A program made the translations under genes and the position numbers. DNA of 64,000 nucleotides from Linnemannia hyalina (taxonomy: Eukaryota > Mortierellomycota > Mortierellomycetes > Mortierellales > Mortierellaceae), in NCBI GenBank assembly GCA_019671135.1, contig JAHRHY010000011.1, forward strand, positions 1,302,001-1,366,000, in the 5' to 3' direction. Below, in pieces: positions 1 to 13,694 of this stretch (its first letter is position 1; the number at the start of each line of letters is the position of its first letter). Under the pieces are notes generated by a model that did not search any database, had not been told where the DNA came from, and saw only the letters and a list, made by a program, of their open reading frames with translations.

Positions 1-1568
1 GCACTTTTGCTCTTCATTGAGGGTATGCAACCCTGCGAAAAAAGGGAGGGGACATCACGACGTAGGGGTTGCGGTGGTGGGAGGGGGGACGAAAATGGTG
101 AGTACAGGCGAAGAGCAACAAAGTAAGAGCGGTAGAAAACGAGAGACACACAGGCGAATTCAAAAGGGAAAGAGATTGAACGACGGAGACATAAAGGAGG
201 AGGAACAGAGAGAAGGACTTGAGTAAAGTACATGCACACATACACTCTGCCGTGAAGGTGTTCATTTTTTTAGAGTTCATGAAGTGACAAAAAAGGTGTG
301 GACAAAGAAAACAAAAGGTTTCTACAGCACACAAACAACACAAGACACCAAAGGGGAGAGATTCGCTTACTTTTTTTTATGTTTTAAGATTCTTGTTATT
401 TAGTTGCTAGTCATTGAATTGGGTTGGATGTATGTGGTGCTTTGCGTGTATTGTTGTCAACGCTGTTTTTGCTCAACCTACCCAGACCCAGTCATCTGGG
501 TTGGGTTGGAACTTGTTTGCTGCTTTGTTGTTGCTGTTGGTTGCGGGGTGCTTTGTGTGCGTGTGTTTTTAGTTTCCCAATGGCCGTCAGTCATAATTCT
601 TCCTAGATGTCAAGACAAGACTATCAACCAACGCCGCACGCAACTCACGTCATGTTTTTCTTTCTTTTGAGGCGAAGGATCAGACCTGGTCTTCAAGACT
701 AGAACATAAGAATAACAGGGTCAGTTACTCTGCTCTTGGTTGGATTGTGGTGCTGCATCCATTCAATCCACTCGTATATTCTTCACCCACAAACACAATC
801 GAAAAGAGGAGGTACGAGAGTGTTTTGGGAGGAATGGATTGGCCAAAACAAAGTCTATGGACTGTTCGTGAATGAATGGACGAGACAATTGACAAGGTGT
901 GGCAGGGAGAAGTGAGGGGAGGGGGGGAAGGTGCTGAGTTATTGTTGACTACAGTGTTGCCAAAGATACAAGGACACACACCACATACATACTCAGGGCA
1001 TCCAAGAACTTTTTTCGGGGGTCAGGGGAAAAGTGAGCCGCCATTTCCCCTGTTCGCGATCGACAGGGGAAAGAAGGGGAGAACGAGAGAGTGCGAAAGG
1101 GATACACGCTTTTAGGTATGGTGTGGGTCGACAACATAAAACATAAAAAAAATAGGGAGCATGGACTGGAACATGAAATGCAGAGTTCGACAAGCGTGGG
1201 TTGGGGCGTGGTACCGTACCATGTATGTCGATGAGTTAAGGTCAAACTTTTTATGATGTAGGTTGGGGAAAGAGAAGAGGTCTGTTTGTTCGTCACTGAG
1301 GACAGGGGGGCGAATGCGAATGCGAAGTGCGAATGAATGAGAGGGTACAAGTAGGGTAGGTACATCCAGAGGAGTACGCGGCAGAGGCAATCATGACTCT
1401 AAAACACACCGTGACGAGTGAACAGTCGCAACAACGAGGGTAGGGAGCACAAAAAGAAAGAAGGAAAAAACCTCATCTGCTTTTTCGTTGGCGTCAGTCC
1501 ATTCTCTTGTTCCCATCGTTAACTTTCTTTTTTGTCATGTTCACAGCGGCATTCCACATTCAGTAACG

Positions 1569-1587
1569 AAAAAAAAAAAAAAAAAAA
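1569..1587. repeat. poly-A tract (19 nt)
   Basis: This is an uninterrupted run of A, followed after a few bases by a second shorter A run. It has no visible coding context. Confidence 0.9.
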
Positions 1588-2880
1588 TTAAAGAAAAAAA
1601 AAAGAGTCAGTGAAAATGAGAGAGGAGGAAGGGAGGAGACAGGGGTCCGACTTTTCCCATTTTTTCATTATTACATTTTTCGACTCATAGCCCTTTTTTC
1701 TTCCCTTGACCCTTCTGTTACTCTACCTTTGTTTGTTGCTTAGCCTTGGAAAGTGCTTTGTTGTGAGTACCCGACAGGTACATATTGAATATTAATTGAT
1801 TCTCTAAATATTACTCTTTTTTTCATATTACCGTCATCCCTCCAACCATCGGCGAATTGAGATCCAACAACAGGTTTGACTGTCGATCATTCACGCATTT
1901 TTGTTGTTGTTTTGGATGGGCATAGTTCGACAAAAAATAAACCATTGTGCACACGCCGTTGCCTGTCCTCTTCTCGTTGTTAACCGTTCACTTCGTTGTT
2001 GTGGTTCCCTTTCTTTTGCTTTTTTCACTCCTTGTACTTTGTCAACTGGTTTTTTTTTCTTGCTTCCATACACCAAACGCAAAACACTTTCAGCCCCTCT
2101 ATATTTTTTTTTCTGGAAGACATGCCTTGACCAAAATAACATAAGCGCAAAACCCGCATACGTTTACAAGCAAACAAACAGCAAAAAAAAATTAGCAACA
2201 AGGTTGGATGAAAGAGAATAGAGCGACAGATGAAAGGAAGGCCTGGCCCACGACAAGCACGCACACATTCAAACAACGTTATTAAAGTAAAAAACTAAAC
2301 AGTGAGCCATGCTGCAGGTCGATTAGAGGACAGAGAGGGACTGAGAGAAGGGAGATGATGATGATGAGCGAAGGAAACGGTCAAGAAAACTCCGAGCGTG
2401 TTCACAAAGAAAACATCGTTCACGAAAGGGTTCCTTTCCTTTTCTGTCCTCTTCCCACACTCCACACTGTGCACTTTCTGCGTTATATTACTCTATTTGT
2501 GCCTCTCCTTTCTTTCTATTCCATCGTACAGTAGTCATTATCATCATCATCGCCATCATCGCCATTGACATAGTCCAGGCATTCTCCTTCTCCCTTTGTC
2601 ACCCGCCCCACTGCCACTCCACCCAATCTCGTCTTCTTCTGTCCACTTTCCCACCCTGCCTCCTCATGGTCAAGGTTTCAATCAGTCTGTACATCTGTGG
2701 GATTGACCTGAGAAGGGATCTCTCATTGATTACGGAAACACAATCTACCGGTATTTTACTTTACTCTACCCCCTCTTTCTTGCCCTGGGTCACTCCCTGG
2801 ATCGTCCTCTTTAGATTTTTTTCACAGCCGTTATTTTTTTTGTTGATGTTGTTGTTGTCGTCGATGAGAAAGCCGCTTCG

Positions 2881-2912
2881 TTTGTTTGTTTGTTTGTTTG
2901 TTTGTTTGTTTG
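2881..2912. repeat. (TTTG)8 microsatellite
   Basis: Eight perfect copies of TTTG lie inside the gene-free region. Confidence 0.95.
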
Positions 2913-3771
2913 TTATTGTTGTCTTTGTTCACCCTCCAACGTTGTTGTCTTTTGTTTGCATCCTATGTCTCTCCCTCTCGCTCTACCCAGCAAGGAAAAG
3001 AGTACATGCAGCTTCCGACTGGCGGGTGGATTCGCCCAACACGCCAATGAGCCATAACCAAACAATGGTACCTCATCGCGAAAAACAAGGAGGACGGGTT
3101 GTAATACATGGATCCTTTTAGGCTACTTTGAAAAGAGCATAGCAGTTGGTACCTTTTGCCTTTAGCCTGTTGTCGTCGTAGTCGGTCGTTCAGAACTGAA
3201 AACGAAAAGGCGAACCGACAAAACAGACGAAGGAGAGGTAACGAATCTCAGCGCCTCAAACTCTTTTTTTTGTGACGATTTTCAAGAGGAGGAGGAGGAG
3301 GAGGGATGTGAATTTTCCTCCGCGGACAAGAAAGGTGGGTGGCATGGAAGAAGGTCATTTGTTGGTCAACCGCTCATTTTTTTTTTCTCTTTTTCTTTTC
3401 TCGTTCTCGCTTATTTTACATGTCCGGCAGATATATTATCAAGACAATTGAGCAGAGCGACTGAATAAAAGGAAAGGCTATCTCGAGGCGAGCGCCTGAA
3501 CGAGTATAGAAGGGAGTCAATACCCATCCCTTGGAGGGGAGGTTTACAGGCCAGGGATTGGCTCGCAACTTCGCCACATCACTCACTTCACACTCGTTTT
3601 TTTCTTTCCATTCATTCAATTATGACTAGGTCGGCCGGTCGGCCATGACCTTCAACGTTGTGTTGTTTGGGTTATGGTTTGGGTCAAGCACTAATTCGGA
3701 GTCAGAACAAGTCAGAGCGGAGCGTTGTTACCTTTTACTCAATAACGATGGGTTTATAATTTAATTGAGTA

Positions 3772-3789
3772 AACAACAACAACAACAAC
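3772..3789. repeat. (AAC)6 microsatellite
   Basis: Six copies of AAC lie in the gene-free region. A short (GGA)n tract is also present nearby at about 3286-3305. Confidence 0.9.
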
Positions 3790-5474
3790 CAGGATCCCGA
3801 TTAATGTAGCCATGAACAATGGGTTTAATGAACGGTCGGTATGCAAGTGAGGGATTGTAATACCAGAGAGAAAAAGAGGTCTGCTGCGAGGATGAACGGC
3901 GTGGCCGCACCATCTGCTACCTTGTTTCTTATTTTTGGAGTGTGAGAAAATTTGAGAGAGGAAGGGCGCACACGAGATGGGAGTGGATCGAACGGTGTTG
4001 GCAAAAGTCTTTGACGGCTATTATTTCTAAGTAGTTGCACACGCGGGATGCAAGGACCGCCGTTCATCCTCTTCACTCATTTTTGACACTGTTGCTCTTG
4101 CTGTATTTGTTTGTCGTTATAGCCGTTATCCCTCATGTACAGTATCTTTCGTTTTCATTTCTCGGTTTCTAGCTCTCCTGCCCCAGTTTTCTTTTCGCTC
4201 CAAAAACCACACAAGCTGGCAAGAGCGTACTCTATCTGTCATACATTTTTGTCGATTGGCCCCTCCATCACCTCTTCATCTCGCCTTCCATGAAAGACAT
4301 CTCCCATAATTGCTTTTCGCCCAAAGACATCCCCTCTCGTTTCGTTTCCCCTCCCCCCTCCTCCTCCACTTCATAAATACCATCTGGCGGTCCCGGGAAA
4401 CATGAAACGTTACGAAATTGCTACTACTCATAATTGAATAAAACCGAAAGGTCGCCAGTCCGGAAGAGCCCTTTCTAATTGACAGCCGCTCTGGGGAGGG
4501 GCGAGGCGAGACATCCAATGGTCTCATGTCACGTATCCGTCCGCCTTTCCAGTCCAATTGTCCATGTTAGTTAGTCGGGATCTGGAGCTCTCTCTCTCTC
4601 AATCTCTCAGTTTCCCTATCCCCAGCCTCAGCCAACCAATGAATGGAGATAAACGCTGTAATATTTTGGCTGGCCGCCAGGAGGGGATTGAAGCGGATGA
4701 TGCCATCTGAACCCGGGATCGCCCTGTGACCGGGTTAATTGTGTCCAATGAAAATCAAACTGGGTGGCAAGCCAGGCACCCTTTTTTTTTTTGGCTGGTT
4801 GGATATCGAACATCACTACTCCGCTCTCGTTAGAAAATCGTCACGAACAGAGAAGGGATAAAAGGATGAGGAGGAGTAAGGGTCGACTCTGCAAGTCTAT
4901 AGAACAGTGAACAATTAAACAAAAAATATAATATAGAGAGAGAAAGAGAGCAAAGATTGACTGCGCAAGTTAGTTTGTTCGAGCTGTGTCTATCGAACAG
5001 CAGGAGATACTATTGGAGGGGACGGGTATCGATCCATGTTATGATGACCTGATTTTTCTTCCACCTTTTAATTCCTACGTGTTCACGAGTCTCCTATTTT
5101 CACCGTAAATTAGTTATCCCCGGAAAGAAGATACCAATCAAAAGGCGAGATGACAAGTCAGTCAAACAACAAACGCCGAAGGAGAGGGGAATCGCATCAA
5201 ACGGAAGGGGCATGAGGTCACTCATTTTCACTTCACATCCGTTAAACTTATTTCGTAGCTCCTTATTTTGTCAACAAAGAAAAAAAAGATCCTCATATGT
5301 GGACACAAACAGAAGTCGCGGGGCCCCAAAACAGAGCCATGTTTCGCAACGTGGTGATGATGATTTGGATGGTGGGATAAGGAGAACAATGGAGCATAAT
5401 CAAAGGAGGGAGAGGATTAATGGGAAAGAATAGCGCCATCGGTTTATGTTGACTCCTTCGCTATCTATCGCTCC

Positions 5475-5499
5475 TTTTTTTTTTTTTTTTTTTTTTTTT
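5475..5499. repeat. poly-T tract (25 nt)
   Basis: This is an uninterrupted T run in the gene-free region. Its length may be imprecise because homopolymers of this size are error-prone. Confidence 0.9.
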
Positions 5500-6413
5500 G
5501 GGTATTTCTCTTCTCCTAATCATGATACAGTAACAGAAATAGAAGGTCAAGGATACACAATCGATGAAAAAAAAAAGCTTTTCGACAATCATAGTCTTAT
5601 CCATCCTTCTTTTTCGCTCCCTTCCATTGCATAAACATAAACAAACAAGTAACACAAGTAGCATTAGCTTTTTCCCTTCAAAAGATATCGACACCGGTTT
5701 GGGTGTTTGTTGACGTTGTTGTTCTTGTTGTCTGAGCCGTCGTTGCCATTGCTGCTGCTGTTCGCGCTATTGCTCATTTGTCTGTCGCCCTCGTTGTAGT
5801 AGTGTCTGCAAAGTGTATGCATGTAAACGAGCAACGCCAAAAAACAAGAACGCGCCATGTCAAAAACAATGGGGTTAAAAAAATGAGAGGACCAGGACGT
5901 TCATTTGTTTGGAGGCAGCAGTAGCCTCAAGCCAGCGTTCTCGTCCATTCTCCTCTCAAGGCCATGCATTGGGCTCGTTTTTTGTGTGTATCTTAATGTA
6001 CAGTAGGTACCTGACAGGAGTACGCCAGATTGAAAAAATAAAAGCTATTTATTCAATGATGTGGTAATTGGCCAAATGCTTCCATGCAAGATCAGATCCC
6101 ATCCGGACAGTTACAGTCTTCAACGCAGTCGCAGTCGCATTGTCGCAGCACTAGTTTTGGAAAGTGAATGCGAGAAAAGAGTGAATGAAGAGGCGGGGGA
6201 GAGAAGAGTATTGTGGTGGACGGGCAACAATACCAAAAAAAAAAGATCGGACTAAGTGCCATACGAACTAACAAACGAGCAGCAACAGCAATAAAAACAA
6301 TAAACCATCCAAGACAATTGATGGACCATGGTCTCACAAAAAAAAGTGTAGTTGCCATTGTGGCACTGTCTGTATCTTTGTTGGTGGATGGACGCTCTTT
6401 GAAAATAACAGCC

Positions 6414-6441
<28 letters not shown>
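6414..6441. repeat. (TG)14 microsatellite
   Basis: Fourteen perfect TG dinucleotides lie in the gene-free region. Confidence 0.95.
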
Positions 6442-6445
<4 letters not shown>

Positions 6446-8487
6446 GGTGCATGCTCAACTCCAACAACAACGACACAAACATGCACACACACAGAAATGC
6501 AACCTCAGTTTTCCTTTGCTTATGACATTGTCCTTTCTTTTTTTTTCTACTTTCTTTCTTGGTTTAGCGTGTTTTTCTCTATCACCATTTGTCCCGCCCT
6601 AGCAGCGGTCAAGTTTTTCCTTACGAGAAAAAAATAAAGTCAGGGGAAGGGGGTCAAGCAACGAAGAGGAACAACTTTTTTTCTTATCCTCCTTTTAATC
6701 CGACGATAATCGCGAAAACGAATACCCAGTTCCTGTTCTGTCATGACCATTCGCACAACTCCAACGTCACTCTTTTAAGCTCCCACAAGAGTGGCTTCAG
6801 CTCTTCTTCTACTCCCTGTTCCACTGCCTTCCTGTTGTTCGTTCATGAGCGGTGGAAGTTTTTTTTATCATCGAAGAAAAGAAAAAGGAGCGTTTGGAGT
6901 AAGCTATTACGACAAAACCCTCATGATGACTCTTAAAACGAAAAATCCCGAGTGCTTCCGGAGTCTCAACTGCACAACCCAAAAACCGCGACCATACTCT
7001 TCCCCCTTTTTTTTACAATGAGGCATTGGCACGAGGGAAAAATAATGCGAGTTGCAGGGAACGACAAAGGAGAGTTAGAAAGAGGAAGGACTGAAATCAT
7101 CTCTTCATTCATTTATTCCATTGCCACCATGTCGCCCATACAGAAAGCTATCGTAAACATACCTCATATTTGTTTAACAAAGCCTTCGATTTGTTTATTT
7201 GTTTTTCATCTTCGTTCTAATGCAGTCGGACGACTCTCTTCTTCATTTGTTGATTTGTTTGTCTGTATCTCTGCCTGTTTGTTTTGCGAGATTGTTTATA
7301 GTGTACGTTGTTGTCGTTGTTGTTTGTTTATTCAAGTCGGCTTGTTTGTATTGCTTACTACGGCTCGTTTTTTATTGTTTGTAGGGCTTCGAGAGCTTAC
7401 TGCTTGAAAGGCTATGGCAAAAACAAAGAGAAACAACAAACAACCTGTTCGAGTTTTCCAAGAGTTCCGTCGACTGATCTTATTCTCCTCGGTCGAACGT
7501 GTGGAGCAGGAGAGCAAAAAGAGCGGCGAGCGTGAGTATTTCGAAAGGTGGGGAAAGACAAGGAATAGAAAGTCGATCGACAAAATTGACAAGAAGTGAA
7601 TAGACTTGTGCATGTTTAATCGAGAGACCAAACGTCTCCCCGACCTTGTCTTCTCGCACGAATATACTCAATACCATTGCCTCTCTGCTGTAACCCCATT
7701 CCAGATTTCTACGCAATTTTCACCTATCACACAACTTTAACCCATGTCTCACTACTATATATGATTTGACCACGCTTCTCTTTGTTCTCATTGTTTATTG
7801 CTCGCTATTCCTTCTTCCCCCGCCAATGGTACGAACATTATCCCCCCGCGTTCCTCTTCAACTTTCTTTTTATTCTTGTCTTGTCGGAAGGTTGTTACCA
7901 ATGAAGACCAAAGGACGAATGAGCCGAAGGTTGGAGGTTGAGTGGGTTGGTGGACAAACACACACATTTAAGCCAGATCTCTTTTCATTTGTTCATAAAC
8001 TAAAAAAAAGGTTTCGACTTGTGATGCCGATCTCGACTCTGCTGCTGGAGGAGGAGCGGAGACCTACTGTTAGAAAAGTGAGAGCTGAGCTGGGCGCCGC
8101 GCATCATTTTCGTATTTTTCTTTTTTCTTTCCTTTTCTTTTCGCACATCATTCATTCACTCATTCATGGCCCAGGGTCACTCTTCAAGTTGGAAAAAAAA
8201 AGTCAGAGAGAGAAAACCTTAGTTTACCATGCGGATCATACTCACTTTAAACTGCCAAATAAAATACAAAAAGCTTCCCGAGAAACCTTTCATCCTCTTC
8301 TTCTTGTCCTTGCCCACCTGTCCTTTCACCACTACTTTTCTTTCTCTCTTTCTCTCTCTGTTGTCGTCACATGTACGGTGTAATCACGCCTGAACTGAGC
8401 CTTTATTCAGAAAAGATGCTGAGCAGGAAGAAGGCAATGGAGCCAAGAATTTCACACAGAGCTGGAGTTCTGGTTCTGAGCATCAAC

Positions 8488-8488
<1 letters not shown>

Positions 8489-8521
<33 letters not shown>
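8489..8521. repeat. poly-A tract (33 nt)
   Basis: This is the longest homopolymer in the window. It is an uninterrupted A run with no coding context. Confidence 0.9.
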
Positions 8522-8524
<3 letters not shown>

Positions 8525-10624
8525 ATCGATACAGAGTATTGTAGGAGGAAAATAATAACACAAACATGCCTGTTATGAGATCGCTCACTGGATGGGAAGA
8601 TGAGTAGGGATTGGAGTAAGAAAAATAATCCAAACAAACAATAAAACAGTGTAACCTGTTCGGATACTCTAATGCCGCCTACTCTCCTTTCCTCTGTCGA
8701 CTGTCAACTGTCCTTGTCCTTTGAAGTCATTCTTTTTTCTTAGAACCCACTGTCCTTTCCATTTTCAGACACCATCATGGTCTTCTATTTCACCCGTGGT
8801 TATTATTTTTCTTTCACGCCACTCACTCACTCGCTTATATACTTACTTTGTCGTCACCATCGCAATTGCGCTTGTCCTTTAATTTTTTTATTCTTAGTGT
8901 TTTTTTCATCGATGGCAGCGGTATAGCCATCCCGAGTCCTTTTCATTTCTCAACACCAAAGTAGTAGATGTGGGTGAGTAGGAAGAGCTAGTTGATTCAT
9001 CAGATCAGAGTGTGAACTCATTGTCTTGGCTTCCTTCTCCTTGGCTCCTTCCTCGTCTTCCTTTGCTTGTACAAACGCCAACAACAATTCTCGCTATTCA
9101 AAGAAACGGAACTGTAAAAAAATGAGCAAAGCAAGAAAAAAAATTGATTGAATTGCCGTTGTAAGGAAAAAGCCTAGGCCACCCATATCACCATGTATCT
9201 TGTCATTGTACGAAGAGAAAAGCGTAAACGGAACGTGGAAAGGAGGAAAGGGGTTTTCTCTTTGTCTTTCTGCTGTACAATAAACCTTCGCTTTTTTGCA
9301 ACTCGTTACTGTTGCACAAAATATAAAAGAACGCCTCATGAGAGAAGACATGAGCATAGGCTATATTTTCGGTTTATTTAGTCCCTTATTTTATTTATTT
9401 TCTTGTTGGATTATGGAGTGGATGACACAAAAAGAAAACGACAGAAAAAAGATAGTTCGAAAGCGTGGAGGTGCTCACAGACAGGTCATGCAGCAGCTCT
9501 CCTTCTTTTGGCTTTCTCCTTCACCCCCTTCTTTCTTTGGTTCCTTCCTTCTGCACCTGCACGTAGGGCTCCCTAACGCTTCCTCGGACTGAACGACCAA
9601 GAGCTGTTTGTTTTGTTATTTGTTTGCGTTCGGCAGAGAAAGACGACAAGGCAAAAAAAGATGAAAGGTGAAAACAATTATGCGCCATTTTTATCCTAAC
9701 AAACATTGTGAGATGGGATAAGGCGGAAAAAAGAGGGACAAAGTCAGAATGCAGACGAGGGATAGCTAGAGAGAGGTTCTTCTGTTGTTTGGCAGACGAG
9801 GTGCATGAGGGGCGGCATGATGGGATATCAATTATGCGTTTAGCTCTTGCTTAGTTTTCTATTTATCTTTCCTTCCTTCTTTATAACCCTGTTCGTCATT
9901 GCATGGTCGTTCTTCTTTTTTCCTTTACTCCGTTGTGTGTGTGTGCCCTCTGATCATCTCTTTTTCCTGGTGCCTTGCCCTCCATTGCTCGTCCATTGCT
10001 AAAACGCTAACAGACCATGCTTTGTATCGAGTAGAATAGACATCAAATTTATTTATCATTGTAATTATCCTTCTATCTATTGGTGTATCCTTCTCCTCTT
10101 TTGCTTACGCCTTCCAGTCTACTTATCGGATTTTTTTTCTATCGGGACATTTTTATTTCACTCGTTTACCTTATTCACAGCCTTCTTGACGCTCACAACT
10201 AACACCATGCTTTCCTTGTCATGGCCCTCATAGTTCACCTCCCTCACAGCCTTTACTTTTCTTATCCGGGTACATGCAGAGCGGTACATCCCCCCCTTTT
10301 CCGCCCCTACTCCCTGTTCCTATTTATTACTTTTTCGGGGTATTATTTGTAGATCGGCACCTTTGTTTTCAATAACATCCCTACACCCCAAACGCTTTCC
10401 AACTCCTTTCACAGATCGTTCCGGGGGTATTTGCATAATGTGCTTGGCCATTGGTTCTGAGGTTTGCGAAAGGTTTCGAGATGCGGATCAAAATGTCGTT
10501 ACTTTTGGGTTGACGCCTCTTGACTTCTTTTTGTTCGTGCGACGGGTGGGACTCTGTTGCATAGCTGTGGTATTAAGAATTTTGGGTTGGAGCTTTTCAT
10601 TTATCCTACTTGAGGTCAAGAAAA

Positions 10625-10652
10625 GATAGATAGATAGATAGATAGATGGATA
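10625..10652. repeat. (GATA)n microsatellite
   Basis: Five perfect GATA units are followed by imperfect GATG, GATA and GAGA units. GATA-factor binding is possible in principle but nothing here shows it. Confidence 0.9.
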
Positions 10653-13649
10653 GAGAGAGATAGGAGTGGAAGAGATAGGAGAGGGGAGGATCATGGAGAG
10701 AGAGAGGAGGTACATCTGGTGAACGCCACATCAGGAGTGCTTTCTCTCGTACCAAACATTCAAAAAACCCTAAACATCCCCCCTTGAACAGCAACCACAA
10801 TAACGAACAAACACAAGCACACAGAAAAATAAACTACTGCCAATGCTGCTAATGCAGCTACTAGAAAAACAGAATAAGCTACAAATGCAAAAAAAAAATA
10901 AACAAAAAACACACACAGTTCATCGACATACATTGGGGCAAAACAACTCAATCGGTAAACCCCCCAAAGGTCAGACGAAAAACAAACAAGGCAAAATATT
11001 TAATCGATAACTGGCGATGGGAGTCTGGGTTATTTTAACAGATAGCCTTCTCCCATGCGCGACCGCGACAGACGGGATTGATTAGTTTCAGGTTGTTGAT
11101 GTGTGCCTTTTCGTGTTAATATCTGTCTTGCTGGTTATTTGCTGAGGCACTACCGGGCCGGATGTATTATGAAAAATAATATTTACCAGGGAGGAGGAGA
11201 GAGAGAGGGAAGGTGTCGGGTAGTTCATTACTCCAACCACGTTTTGTTACCCTCTCGTCTCTGCCATTGTCAGGAGAATGCGCACTCTAAATTAAGACTC
11301 TTTCGCGTCTTTGTCCTTTCAGATGGAATAATATTTTATTTTTCGCAAATTATAAAAAAGATTCGGGTGCCACTACTCACTCGCAACAATCTTGGTCGTC
11401 TCTCTTACTTTCTGACATTTTTTTCATTCTCTTTTTATGATTTCCACTCAATCTTTAATACTCTTAAGTACTTGACTCTAAACTCAATCCTGAAAGACAA
11501 AAAGAAATAGGGTAGGAGTGGTGTTGGCGGTGGTGATGGGAACTTTCTTCAACCTTACCTGAAGTCTGGATTATAATACACAGAGTTGAGAAAAAAAATG
11601 TTATCCAGAAAGCAGGAGTATGAAAAAGAGAGTGCGAAGGTGACCAAATAGAGAACGGAGAAATTAGTACAGGACACAGAAGTGAGTGGACCACTGCTGT
11701 AGTACACCTATCAATTGACTGAAGGAAGGAAGGTGAGAGGAGGGCTGAGGGCTGACAAAGCCTACATTGAAAAAAGTACCATCAGAGCGCAATTTTACTT
11801 ACTGTAGCACTTTTTCTTTTTCATTACCCCCAACTACTTGTCCCAAACACAACCTACCAACCAGCAAACGAACCAGTACCATCGTACCCATTTTACACAT
11901 CTCCACCTCTTCAATCACGCTTGCCTTCCTAATTCGATTGTTGTAACTCGAGATCCCGTTTTCCATGAACCTTGTTTTTTTTTTCCTTCCCTTACCTTCG
12001 ACAAGCTTGTTCTCAAAAAAAAAAATATAAAAAATAAACGTGTCTTGCCGGTCATGTTCATCTTACCAGGGCTCACATATTGGTCTCATTTCTACCAGCG
12101 ACCAATCCGTCCGTTCCCCTTCCTCTGTCTCCCCCATTTTTTTTTCTTGGGTGCTCTTGGATGGTTCTCCAAACCGTTGACGCCACGGTTGTTGTTGGTC
12201 CCTTCAGCCCAGACGTCAGCGCAGTCGTTTGATTTTTTTTTCTTTTCTTCGTGGTACTCTACATCTCTGGTTGTACCTGGTTGGTGTGAATCAACATCTT
12301 TTTATTTCAGATCCCGTCCCCAATGTTTTTCTCTGTCAATCTGTCGGGTCCTTCGCTCTGTCGTCCGTTGGTTCGGCCGGTGGTTGGAAGGGGACGGGTC
12401 GGTATGCATACTGTGTAACTGTGCATTGCATGCCCCATGTCCAAAACTCCTATTTTCTCTGTTTTGAGCACTTTCCTTGACAGCCCAGCCCATTAGTGCA
12501 CCTCACCCTCTCTATGGCAAAGTGGATACGTCCTCAGCCGTCAAGAAACGAGACGGTGGAGAGGTACAGCCTGCTTTGTTTAGTGTGTTGTGTCTGCGTG
12601 TGATTTTGTGGGGGTGGGTGAAAGGAAAATGGGCTGGTGACGGATGGGCGGATGGGGTTGAGCTTGTGAGCAAGCGTGTTCTTGTTGAACTCGAACAGCC
12701 AAGAGAGAATGAGAAAGCGAGAGAGAAAGAGAGACACATAGAAGGAGAGTCAAATAGAGTGGGAAGGAGGGAGCTGAGTTGGTTTTTTTTTGCTTACAAG
12801 ATCTGCAAAACGTTGAACTCCTCCTTCCGACCCCTTCCTTTCTTCTACCAAAATCGTGCTGCAACTCATTAAAAATATGAGCGGCAAAACAATTATGTGG
12901 GTCTATGATGCATTTACCGACGGAAGGCTGTCTTCTAGACAAGCGGGTGGTAGAAGTAGCAAAAAATAGGTAAGTGCGTAGTGGGGGGAAGAATCGAAGA
13001 GGGGAGCCGTGAAAACAGAAGGACTGGGAACCCTAAACAGCCTGTGAGAGCACCCAGGTATGCAGAGGTCAAGAATTGGACTGATAGGTCCTGCAGGTTG
13101 ATATGAATAGCGCGCATCGCATCGGCACGGGCACACGCGTCTAACACTGTCCTAGCCTAGATCTGAGATCGCCATGTGCTACGCCATTTTTTTTTCCTAG
13201 GATAGTTCCTTAGGACGAACAATAACAAGACCAGCCGCAAGACTTTTCTCACAGTTTGAGCCCAAGAAAAAGCAAAATTGCAATAGTCATTCGCCGTTTT
13301 GTTACGTTGAATGAACGTGGACCCCTCCCCCAAAAAACCAAAAAAGAGCAAACAGTCGATCCCACCTCATCTAATCCCCTTCTTCGTCTAGGTGTGCCAA
13401 TGACAGCTTATATCGCCTTTCGACGTCAGCAGAAAGGGTTGTCGGTCAATTCCCTCCCTTCACTTTCGGAGGATCTTTACTTCTTTGGCCACCTTCCTCC
13501 CCAACACTTTCCGATGTGGTTCATGGTTCAATGGCACAATATGCACGTCGATTACTTTTGTCTCTCTTTTTCTTTGTCCGGTAGTCCTTTTTTGAAGGAT
13601 GTGATGGTTTGAGGCAATTTTCTTTATTGAGGTACATGCAAAGTAGTAG

Positions 13650-13650
<1 letters not shown>

Positions 13651-13692
<42 letters not shown>
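13651..13692. repeat. (TG)15(AG)6 compound microsatellite
   Basis: A perfect TG run passes directly into an AG run. A GTACATGCA motif lies just upstream at 13632. Confidence 0.95.

Positions 13693-13694
<2 letters not shown>

Noticed and set aside
2525..2665. Minus-strand frame giving an acidic, exon-like peptide before a stop
   Set aside because: It is only about 50 codons between stops, explained by a purine-rich strand, with no acceptor that avoids the upstream stop and no recognisable protein.
7766..8383. 205-codon + frame in the gene desert
   Set aside because: The composition is low-complexity (F, S, L, H), there is no family resemblance and no codon bias like the real genes, and it runs through pyrimidine tracts. 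Not annotated.
8950..9090. Minus-strand stretch rich in Glu and Lys codons that could be a last exon
   Set aside because: About 47 codons with a possible AG before it, but no neighbouring exon or homology could be found.
11838..12467. 209-codon + frame in the gene desert
   Set aside because: It is rich in F, S, P and H from a pyrimidine-rich strand, with no domain and no typical gene context.
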